In this document: positions 1 through 6,294 of the stretch, one piece after another
How positions within the stretch are numbered: the stretch's first letter is position 1
Layout: every line of letters starts with the position of its first letter
NCBI GenBank assembly: GCA_000433415.1
Contig: FR890516.1
Span: 6,152 to 15,853, forward strand
DNA length: 9,702 bases
Direction of reading: 5' to 3'
Source: Clostridium sp. CAG:448
Lineage (GTDB): Bacteria > Bacillota > Clostridia > Oscillospirales > CAG-272
Program-made: the position numbers and the translations under genes
The notes under the pieces: model-generated
Told to the model about the DNA's origin: nothing
Databases searched by the model: none
The model's input: only the letters and a program-made list of their open reading frames with translations

Positions 1-1914
1 AAACCAAAACAGCGTCACAATCCTGCCGTCACGCAGTTCGTGCAATACGGTCGCCACGGTCAGTTCCACTACGCCGTCTGCCAAAAATTCGTTCATATCC
101 TCATAGTAGTGCGGGTCGGACGGCGCTTGCACATCGACCTGCACCTGCGGCTGACCTTCCGTTGCCGCGCCCGCGCCGGACTTCTTTTTGGTATGCTTTC
201 CGTTTTTTCTGTCCTGTTTGCCCTCAATTCCCGGAGGCGCTGGTGCGGCAGACGGGTAACGTGCCGCAAGGTCGCAAAAAACAAAGGTCATATTTGCGGT
301 ACCCGTGTTGTATTCTCTGACAATAAACTCTTCCGATTTGGAGGACAGCTTCCAGTGGATGGATTTCAGCGCGTCTCCGCTTCTGTACTCACGGATGTCG
401 CTGACCTCCAGCTTATCATATGTAATCGGCGATTTGACTGTGCGTGCCGCGGAATCCGCAACCGCTTCCGCGGACTCCGGGTTGATTTGCAGTCTGCGGG
501 GCATCACCGATACGGACTCCATGTTATTCACATCAACACGGACACGGAACAGGCGGAAAAAGTCATAGACATAGAAGCATCGGACACCGATTTCATACGT
601 TCCCCGGAATCGGAATGTCACTGTATTTTTCATCCGGTACTGTGCAAACGGAGAAATTGCCACATAAACGGTTCGCTCCGCGCACCGCACACTGTTGGTC
701 TGCGGCAGACTGATCTTCGCCTCCACAAAGGGATACGCAAATACAAAATGGTTGTTGATACAAAACTCATACGTACTCGGCTGTCCTTTTTCCACTGTAC
801 AGGAATCCGAAATCATATGGACCGTCAGCGCACTCTTTGCCGTCAGTACATAAAGAAAAAGAACCAGCGGCACAAAAAGCAAGAACAAAAAACAGATATA
901 CGAAGCGACATTGGCAAGTGCCTGCGTAAAGATCAACGCGGCAACCAAAAGAATCACATACAGGGAAAACCGTTTGGTAACACGCACCGCAGCCTCTTTT
1001 TTCTCATACACAACGCCCCGGTCGCGCCCCCGTTTTTTCCGGCGGGAACGAATTGCCCGGATCAGCGGATTGCGGAATAAAAGGTCCGGCAAACTGCGCT
1101 CCCTGTCCAAAACAACGGTCTTACGGAAATACCAAAGGTAATAAAACAACACATACGCGACGCAAAGCACACCGACAATCAAAAGCCCCATCGCCGTTCC
1201 GCCTGTCCGCAGAGTAAACAGATCTCCGTCACGTGAATGTGCCAACAGTCCCGACAGATAGATACCGATCGCACGGCTGAACCCAAACTGCAGAACGCAA
1301 AGTCCGCCGAACACCCCGCCCATGCGCAAAAGGCGCACGGCAGTCGCCTTGCCGCAGGTAAACAGATTCCCTGCCGCCAGCAAAAACATAGGCAAAAGGA
1401 GCACAGACAAAAGCAGGTAACAAACCGCGGCGGCATCCGTCAGCAAATGCAAAACAAAATCGTCCGCCGTCATGGAAGCGGCAAAGGACTCCAGGGTACC
1501 GACGCTCTCGGCAGTGCCGCCGAAAAAGGAAGCAATCAGATCAAAAGCACGGACCGACACAGGCTCGGGTAGTTTCGGATTGTCCTCCGAAACCGTAACC
1601 GTCAGCGGCACGGTCAGCACCAATATCATCCCTATCAGCAAAAACAAAAGAACCCCTGCCGGCAAAATAACATTTGCGTACCGCTTCAGAAAGCCGGCGC
1701 ATATGCCGGATTTCTTTTTCTTTTGCGGCTTCTTCTTTTTTTCGCGCGCGGCTTCAAATCCGTACCCGCATGCACTGCAGCGTTTGCTTCCAAGAGGGGA
1801 AACCGCACCGCACGTCGGACATTTGATCCCCACCGAAACACCGCAGTGCATGCAATAGGCACGGTCGGCAGGAATCGGCTTTTCGCAATTGGGACACGTT
1901 CGTTTTCCGTCCAT
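1..1914 (-). CDS. Zinc-ribbon / polytopic membrane / DUF58 fusion protein (C-terminus beyond the window)
   Basis: One uninterrupted frame of 638 codons reaches the left edge. I checked the frame base by base and found no stop or shift. Residues 7-49 hold four CxxC pairs (7/10, 21/24, 32/35, 46/49), i.e. two zinc ribbons, followed by a Lys-rich stretch (58-68). Hydrophobic segments lie near 80-102, 157-183, 199-222 and 242-263, with a probable outside loop at 104-150. A basic linker (265-315) leads into a typical DUF58 start: two close helices (318-358), a beta-rich region, and the signature REYRSGD (508-514) and IHWK (519-522). The vWA-like strand follows, with Asp548 in VFCDLAAR. A Lys/Gly/Ala/Gln-rich insert (about 555-600) interrupts that domain. 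The ATG at 1914 has AAGGGG nine bases upstream. It lies downstream of a MoxR ATPase, the usual DUF58 partner. DUF58 proteins are inferred to work with MoxR in envelope or secretion-related assembly; the exact role is unknown. Homology of the DUF58 part is sure; the meaning of the fused N-terminus is not. Confidence 0.85.
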   Translation of the reverse strand, partial: MDGKRTCPNCEKPIPADRAYCMHCGVSVGIKCPTCGAVSPLGSKRCSACGYGFEAAREKKKKPQKKKKSGICAGFLKRYANVILPAGVLLFLLIGMILVLTVPLTVTVSEDNPKLPEPVSVRAFDLIASFFGGTAESVGTLESFAASMTADDFVLHLLTDAAAVCYLLLSVLLLPMFLLAAGNLFTCGKATAVRLLRMGGVFGGLCVLQFGFSRAIGIYLSGLLAHSRDGDLFTLRTGGTAMGLLIVGVLCVAYVLFYYLWYFRKTVVLDRERSLPDLLFRNPLIRAIRSRRKKRGRDRGVVYEKKEAAVRVTKRFSLYVILLVAALIFTQALANVASYICFLFLLFVPLVLFLYVLTAKSALTVHMISDSCTVEKGQPSTYEFCINNHFVFAYPFVEAKISLPQTNSVRCAERTVYVAISPFAQYRMKNTVTFRFRGTYEIGVRCFYVYDFFRLFRVRVDVNNMESVSVMPRRLQINPESAEAVADSAARTVKSPITYDKLEVSDIREYRSGDALKSIHWKLSSKSEEFIVREYNTGTANMTFVFCDLAARYPSAAPAPPGIEGKQDRKNGKHTKKKSGAGAATEGQPQVQVDVQAPSDPHYYEDMNEFLADGVVELTVATVLHELRDGRIVTLFWF

Positions 1915-1996
1915 AGACAAACACCCCTTCGGATTTTTTCAAATCTTCAAACCTTCAAATCCTTCAGATTCTTCAAAGAAACAGTAAAACAACCGC
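1915..1996 (-). repeat. Short irregular GAAG/TTTGAAG repeats between the MoxR and DUF58 genes
   Basis: On the minus strand the gap is purine-rich. The core GAA recurs six times at 8-10 base intervals (plus-strand TTC at 1928, 1938, 1946, 1954, 1963 and 1972), mostly as TTTGAAG. Several copies resemble weak Shine-Dalgarno sites; only the last (AAGGGG) is correctly spaced for the ATG at 1914. No convincing terminator hairpin is present, so the two genes are probably co-transcribed. Function unknown. Confidence 0.5.
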
Positions 1997-2983
1997 TCAC
2001 CGCTTGCCCTGATAAGGAACCTCGGTGGCACGCAAAATCTCCCCGAGAATCTCATCCGGCGTGTTACGCGCCAGTTTTGCTTCCTGTTTGAGGAGCAGGC
2101 GGTGCCCGATCGCCCCCCGGAAGACCGCGGCAATGTCATCCGGCAGAACGTAATCTCTTCCGCGGATAAAAGCAAACGCCTGTGACAGATGCATCAGCGC
2201 CACCGTTGCACGGGGAGAAGCACCAAGCGCAAGCGCACCGTGCCGTCTGGTCGCGCAGATCAGATCCACCATATACTTGTAAAGAGCATCGTCGATCATG
2301 ACATCCGAAACCAACCGCCGGGTCTCACGGACCTGATCCACAGTCAGTTTGGCAGAAACCTCATCCAACGGATTGTTTCCGCGGCGCGCCTTGATGATGC
2401 GGATTTCTTCTGCGGCAGACGGATACCCCATATGCAGCTTCAGGGCAAAGCGGTCCAACTGTGCCTCCGGAAGCGGGTAGGTGCCGACGTAACCTGTCGG
2501 GTTCTGCGTTGCAATGACCATAAAGGGATCCGGAACCCGATAAGTAGTACCGTCTACCGTTACCTTGTTTTCTTCCATTGCCTCCAGGAGTGCAGACTGT
2601 GTTTTCGGAGAGGCACGGTTGATTTCATCCGCAAGGAGCAGATTGCACATCACAAGTCCCTCGCGGAATTCAAACTGTTCCTTCTGCCTGTTATAGATGT
2701 TGAAACCGGTGATGTCGGAAGCCATCACATCCGGTGTAAACTGCGCGCGTTTGAAAGTCAGTCCGGTTACCTTGGCAAGAGCCGCCGCCAGGGTTGTTTT
2801 ACCGGTTCCCGGAACATCTTCAATCAGCACATGCGTCCCCGCAAGCATTGCGGTCATGAGCATGACAATTTCACTTCGCTTGCCAACAACGACCTTTTCC
2901 ACTTCATCAATTGCATCAATTACCTTCTTGTATGCCTGCTCATAGGCGGGACTCAATTGGGGCTGCTTCTGTTCATTGCTCAT
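1997..2983 (-). CDS. MoxR-family AAA+ ATPase
   Basis: A 328-residue protein of normal MoxR length. It has Walker A PGTGKTT (58-64), Walker B LLLADEINR (115-123), sensor-1 region VIATQNP (156-162), the arginine-finger stretch EAQLDRF (173-179) and sensor-2 GASPRA (254-259), followed by the small helical lid domain. MoxR ATPases are cytoplasmic chaperone-like ATPases that remodel or activate partner complexes, very often with a DUF58/vWA protein encoded next door, as here. I chose the ATG at 2983 rather than an in-frame ATG at 3067. It has AAAGGAA seven bases upstream, and the promoter at 3039-3067 would put the earlier codon upstream of the transcript start. The identity is clear; the substrate is unknown. 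Confidence 0.95.
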   Translation of the reverse strand: MSNEQKQPQLSPAYEQAYKKVIDAIDEVEKVVVGKRSEIVMLMTAMLAGTHVLIEDVPGTGKTTLAAALAKVTGLTFKRAQFTPDVMASDITGFNIYNRQKEQFEFREGLVMCNLLLADEINRASPKTQSALLEAMEENKVTVDGTTYRVPDPFMVIATQNPTGYVGTYPLPEAQLDRFALKLHMGYPSAAEEIRIIKARRGNNPLDEVSAKLTVDQVRETRRLVSDVMIDDALYKYMVDLICATRRHGALALGASPRATVALMHLSQAFAFIRGRDYVLPDDIAAVFRGAIGHRLLLKQEAKLARNTPDEILGEILRATEVPYQGKR

Positions 2984-2990
2984 GGTCTTG

Positions 2991-2997
2991 TTCCTTT
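2991..2997 (-). promoter_or_regulatory. Ribosome binding site deciding the MoxR start
   Basis: AAAGGAA on the minus strand lies seven bases before the ATG at 2983. It supports this start over the longer in-frame alternative at 3067. Confidence 0.8.
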
Positions 2998-3038
2998 CTG
3001 TTTCGTGCGAACAAATCCTTCTGCACATATTGTCATTC

Positions 3039-3067
3039 AGTATATCATACATTTCGCCTTTTTTCAA
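3039..3067 (-). promoter_or_regulatory. Sigma-A type promoter for the MoxR-DUF58 unit
   Basis: On the minus strand, TTGAAA (3067-3062) is followed by a 17-base spacer and TATACT (3044-3039). The predicted transcript would begin near 3032, giving a leader of roughly 50 bases before the MoxR ATG. AT-rich DNA at about 3089-3110 lies just upstream of the -35 and could act as an UP element. Both hexamers are close to consensus. Confidence 0.75.
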
Positions 3068-3181
3068 TAGGATTCGCTCTGTATTTCGTACATTTTATAA
3101 AAAATTTACAATCACTTTCTGCCCACATTTCACAATCCCGTAAAAATGCACGCATTGGATAAGACAGATTTCCCGATATTT

Positions 3182-3217
3182 TTCCGTTTTGGAACCGGTA
3201 AATCCTGTAAAACGGAA
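3182..3217. repeat. Perfect 9-base inverted repeat in the divergent intergenic region
   Basis: TTCCGTTTT (3182-3190) is mirrored by AAAACGGAA (3209-3217) with an 18-base spacer, 19 bases upstream of the rightward -35 box. The spacer also contains GGA and TCC that could extend pairing. The position between two divergent promoters suits an operator for a dimeric regulator. It is not followed by a T-run, so it is not a standard terminator for either direction. Function is inferred from position only. Confidence 0.5.
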
Positions 3218-3236
3218 TAAAAATGATGTAATACTC

Positions 3237-3265
3237 TTGACTTGCAGGCAGATTTGGTATAAAAT
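3237..3265 (+). promoter_or_regulatory. Sigma-A type promoter for the permease-htpG operon
   Basis: TTGACT (3237-3242), a 17-base spacer and TAAAAT (3260-3265). An alternative -10, TATAAA (3258-3263), has a 15-base spacer but carries an extended TGG just before it. Either way a strong promoter lies about 30 bases upstream of the first permease start, close behind the inverted repeat at 3182-3217. Confidence 0.75.
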
Positions 3266-3295
3266 AAATATAACACTAAAATAGGAAGGAAACCG

Positions 3296-4804
3296 ATGAT
3301 GAACACACAGAATCATGCTTCGACCGCACAGGAAGAACAGCCTCCCCAAAACAACACACAGCCGCCTGCGGACAGTGACGAAACAGTCGAAACCAAACAG
3401 TCCCCGTCCCGTAGCGCCCGCCGGATCAACACGCGCATTTTTGTAGGATCGCTTGCCCTCCTGTTACTGATTGGTGTGGTTGCGTATATCATTTCCAACA
3501 ATACCGCCATCGGCTCCTTTTTCGGGAAAATCAACGATATCCTGATGCCGCTTTTCATCGGACTGATTGCCGCATATCTTGCCAATCCCATTTTGCGCTT
3601 CTTTGAATATGTGGTATTCCGGAGACTGATCAAAAAGCATCCGAAGCTGTGCAGGGGGCTGTCGCTTTTATTGACTGCCGTCACGATCATCGCCATCTTC
3701 TTTTTGGTTCTTCTCCTGATTATACCGGAACTGATCAACAGTATTAAGGACTTTCTCGGCAACTGGGGCGTCTATGTAGATGAGTCGGTTGTATACATCA
3801 ACGACAAAATCAATGCGATCATGACACGTTTCAACGAAAACACAACTGCCAAAGAATATCTCAACGCACGCGAGATCAAACAATACATCGGCAACATTAT
3901 GAGCAACTCTGAAAACTTTTTTGAAGGGGTTGCAGGAAAAATGCTCGGCGTCAGCTCTATGGGCGACCTGGTAGGCAAAGGGTTCTCGATTCTTTCCGCC
4001 GTGGTCGGTGCAATTGCCAACTTCTTCATGGGAGTCATCATTGGCTTTTATCTGCTCGCCTCCAAGGAAAAACGGTATGCGCAGATCATGAAATTGCGCA
4101 ACGCATTCTTCTCCGAAAAAACCAACCGGCGCATTACGGAAGTCTGTACAATGGTGAACAAGTCGTTCGGCGGTTACATCCGTGCAAGTCTGTTGGACTC
4201 CGTCCTGGTTGCCGTAGAAACCTACATCATCTTCCAGATTTTCGGCATCTCCGATTATAATATCCTGCTTGCAGCCTTTATCGGTATTACCAACATCATC
4301 CCGATCCTCGGCCCCTTTATCGGTGCCGTTCCCACCGGATTTATCGTCCTGATTACAAACCCGTCCAAAATCTGGCTCTTTATTATTCTGATCATTGTCA
4401 TTCAACAGATTGACGGCAACATCATCTGCCCGCACATCGTTGGCAACAACACCGGTGTCAGCCCCTTCTGCGTGGTCACAGCGATTACAATCATGGGGGG
4501 ACTGTTCGGCGTTGTCGGCATGGTCGTCGCCGTTCCCACCTTTGCCGTCATTATTACGTTAGTCAAAGATGCGGCAGAACGTCGGTTGTGTGCAAAAGGA
4601 TATTCCACAGATCTCGGTGATTATTATGACAAAAATACGCTTGTCAGCGCCGAAGAAGATCTGCGGCACAAAAAAGCCCTGCTTGCAAAAGCCGGGGATA
4701 AAATCTGGAATGTTCTTTCCCTGCCATTCAGAAAACTGAAAAAAACAAACTTCAACGATACCACTATAAAGGAAGAAGAAAGCAAAGAAGAAAAGAAAAA
4801 CTAA
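3296..4804 (+). CDS. AI-2E family (UPF0118/PerM-like) permease, first paralog
   Basis: A 502-residue polytopic membrane protein. A polar Gln/Pro/Thr-rich N-terminus (1-46) precedes hydrophobic segments near 48-67, 81-105 and 121-147, then a soluble helical stretch (150-228) and further segments near 231-256, 301-317, 322-355, 357-373 and 391-424. The family signature is visible late in the protein: IIPILGP (334-340), QQIDGN (370-375), then MGGLFGVVGMVVAVP (400-414). A charged cytoplasmic tail of about 75 residues follows. The family is named after E. coli TqsA, but members have varied or unknown substrates (signalling molecules, or Na+/H+ exchange in some), so the name should not be taken as proof of AI-2 export. 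AGGAAGGA ends five bases before the ATG at 3296; a second ATG at 3299 is equally possible. It is first in an operon, 44 bases ahead of a close paralog. Confidence 0.92.
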   Translation: MMNTQNHASTAQEEQPPQNNTQPPADSDETVETKQSPSRSARRINTRIFVGSLALLLLIGVVAYIISNNTAIGSFFGKINDILMPLFIGLIAAYLANPILRFFEYVVFRRLIKKHPKLCRGLSLLLTAVTIIAIFFLVLLLIIPELINSIKDFLGNWGVYVDESVVYINDKINAIMTRFNENTTAKEYLNAREIKQYIGNIMSNSENFFEGVAGKMLGVSSMGDLVGKGFSILSAVVGAIANFFMGVIIGFYLLASKEKRYAQIMKLRNAFFSEKTNRRITEVCTMVNKSFGGYIRASLLDSVLVAVETYIIFQIFGISDYNILLAAFIGITNIIPILGPFIGAVPTGFIVLITNPSKIWLFIILIIVIQQIDGNIICPHIVGNNTGVSPFCVVTAITIMGGLFGVVGMVVAVPTFAVIITLVKDAAERRLCAKGYSTDLGDYYDKNTLVSAEEDLRHKKALLAKAGDKIWNVLSLPFRKLKKTNFNDTTIKEEESKEEKKN

Positions 4805-4834
4805 GTCATCAGGCACAGACAACATTTCAAAAAA

Positions 4835-4840
4835 GAGAGG
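4835..4840 (+). promoter_or_regulatory. Ribosome binding site of the second permease
   Basis: GAGAGG sits eight bases before the ATG at 4849. The 44-base gap between the permease genes shows no promoter or terminator, so the pair is read as one transcript. Confidence 0.75.
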
Positions 4841-4848
4841 ATGTTACC

Positions 4849-6294
4849 ATGGCTACGCAAAAGGAAACGCAAGTAAATCCGCAGATCCCGGCAGATGAGA
4901 ATGCAGCACCGGAAACGGAAGCCCAAAAACAGGTTCGCCGTACCAGGATGCGTGTGGTCGGGCTGTCTCTGATCCTGCTGTTACTGTTCGGCGTTGTTGC
5001 ATACATCATTGCCAATAATGCCACAATCGGAGGATTTCTGCACAAAATCAACGATATTCTGATGCCGGTTATCATAGGGCTGGTCCTTGCATATCTCTCA
5101 AACCCCGTACTTCGCTTTTTTGAATACGTTGTATTCGGAATGCTTGTAAAAAAGCATCCGAAGCTCTGCCGCGCCCTTTCCCTTCTTCTGACGGCAGTTT
5201 CGCTGTTATTGCTTGTTTTCCTGACCTTCCTCCTGATTATCCCGGAACTGATCAACAGTATCAAGGTTTTTTTGGGGAACTGGGGCAATTATGTTGACTC
5301 CTCGGTAGCGGACATCAACGCAACGCTGAACAGATGGATGCAGCGCTTCAGTGAAGAAACACAAACAAAAGAATATCTGAACGCACGCGAAATCAAGCGT
5401 TATATCAGCAACCTGGTCGGAAATTCCAAGAATTTCTTTGAGGGAGCCGGCGGAAAACTGCTCGGTGTCCACTCCATGGAAGATCTTGTCGGGAAGGGCT
5501 TCTCGGTGCTTTCTGCCGTCATCGGTGCAATTGCCGACTTCGTATTGGGAATTATCATCGGATTCTACCTGCTTGCCTCCAAGGAAAAGCGCTATGCGCA
5601 GGTCATGAAACTGCGCCGCGCATTCTTCTCCGAAAAAACCAACCGCAGGATCACGGAGGTGTGCACACTGGTCAATGATTCCTTCGGCGGATTTATCCGC
5701 GCAAAGCTGTTGGATTCCCTGATAATCGGCATTGCTACTTATATTATTTTCCAGATTTTCCATATTTCCGATTACAATATCCTGCTTGCCGCATTCATCG
5801 GCGTAACCAATGTCATCCCCGTGTTCGGTCCCTTTATCGGCGCAATCCCAACGGGCGTAATCGTGTTGATTACCAATCCGCAGAAGATCTGGCTGTTCAT
5901 CCTGCTGGTGATCCTGATCCAGCAATTTGACGGCAATGTACTGGGTCCCCACCTGATCGGAAACAGCACCGGCATCAGCCCTTTCTGCATCATCACTGCG
6001 ATTACGATTATGGGCGGATTTTTCGGTGTCGCCGGCATGGTACTGGCGGTTCCTACATTTGCGGTCATTATTACGCTGATCAAGGCTGCGGCGGAAAAGC
6101 GTCTTGCGGCAAAGGGGCTCCCCGTCGATTTGGGAGAATATTATGATAAAAACACACTTGTCAGTGCAGAAGAGGATCTGCAGCGCAGAAAGACCGTACT
6201 GAGAAATCTCGGGGACAAGATCTATAATGTACTGTCCGCTCCCTTCCGCAAACTGAAGAAAAACAAACAAAGTGAGGAATATAAAGATGAGTGA
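4849..6294 (+). CDS. AI-2E family (UPF0118/PerM-like) permease, second paralog
   Basis: A 481-residue protein that aligns with the upstream permease over nearly its whole length. Identity is roughly two thirds to 70 percent by eye, with a shorter polar N-terminus (about 32 residues). Hydrophobic segments lie near 36-55, 69-92, 109-135, 219-244, 288-304, 309-342, 346-360 and 378-411. Family motifs: VIPVFGP (322-328), QQFDGN (358-363), GPHLIG (366-371), MGGFFGVAGMVLAVP (388-402). Relative to paralog 1 the clearest differences are in the N-terminus, the soluble segment 148-205 and the extreme C-terminus; the tail around YYDKNTLVSAEEDL is nearly unchanged. The substrate cannot be told from sequence. 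Its last 8 bases overlap the htpG start, which ties the two genes translationally. Confidence 0.92.
   Translation: MATQKETQVNPQIPADENAAPETEAQKQVRRTRMRVVGLSLILLLLFGVVAYIIANNATIGGFLHKINDILMPVIIGLVLAYLSNPVLRFFEYVVFGMLVKKHPKLCRALSLLLTAVSLLLLVFLTFLLIIPELINSIKVFLGNWGNYVDSSVADINATLNRWMQRFSEETQTKEYLNAREIKRYISNLVGNSKNFFEGAGGKLLGVHSMEDLVGKGFSVLSAVIGAIADFVLGIIIGFYLLASKEKRYAQVMKLRRAFFSEKTNRRITEVCTLVNDSFGGFIRAKLLDSLIIGIATYIIFQIFHISDYNILLAAFIGVTNVIPVFGPFIGAIPTGVIVLITNPQKIWLFILLVILIQQFDGNVLGPHLIGNSTGISPFCIITAITIMGGFFGVAGMVLAVPTFAVIITLIKAAAEKRLAAKGLPVDLGEYYDKNTLVSAEEDLQRRKTVLRNLGDKIYNVLSAPFRKLKKNKQSEEYKDE
6274..6279 (+). promoter_or_regulatory. Ribosome binding site of htpG, inside the preceding gene
   Basis: GAGGAA lies seven bases before the ATG at 6287 and within the last codons of the second permease. 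It favours 6287 over the in-frame GTG at 6272, which sits on top of this site and has no good site of its own. Confidence 0.8.

Noticed and set aside
40..1080. A 346-codon open frame on the plus strand
   Set aside because: It lies wholly opposite the zinc-ribbon/DUF58 gene, has a composition typical of an antisense shadow (Arg/His/Cys-rich) and matches no family I recognise.
2984..3067. Longer MoxR start at 3067 (28 extra residues)
   Set aside because: The -35 and -10 boxes at 3039-3067 overlap it, and AAAGGAA is ideally placed for the ATG at 2983.
2189..3070. A 293-codon open frame on the plus strand opposite MoxR
   Set aside because: Antisense to a clear AAA+ ATPase with all motifs. Its end crosses the leftward promoter, and it has no recognisable domain.
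3090..3110. AT-rich stretch with TTTTATAAAAAA considered as a terminator or separate promoter
   Set aside because: It has no GC stem and no matching -35 at suitable distance. It is better seen as AT-rich DNA upstream of the leftward promoter.
6272..6286. GTG start for htpG at 6272
   Set aside because: It overlaps the ribosome site GAGGAA that serves the ATG at 6287, and it adds five residues with no counterpart in HtpG.
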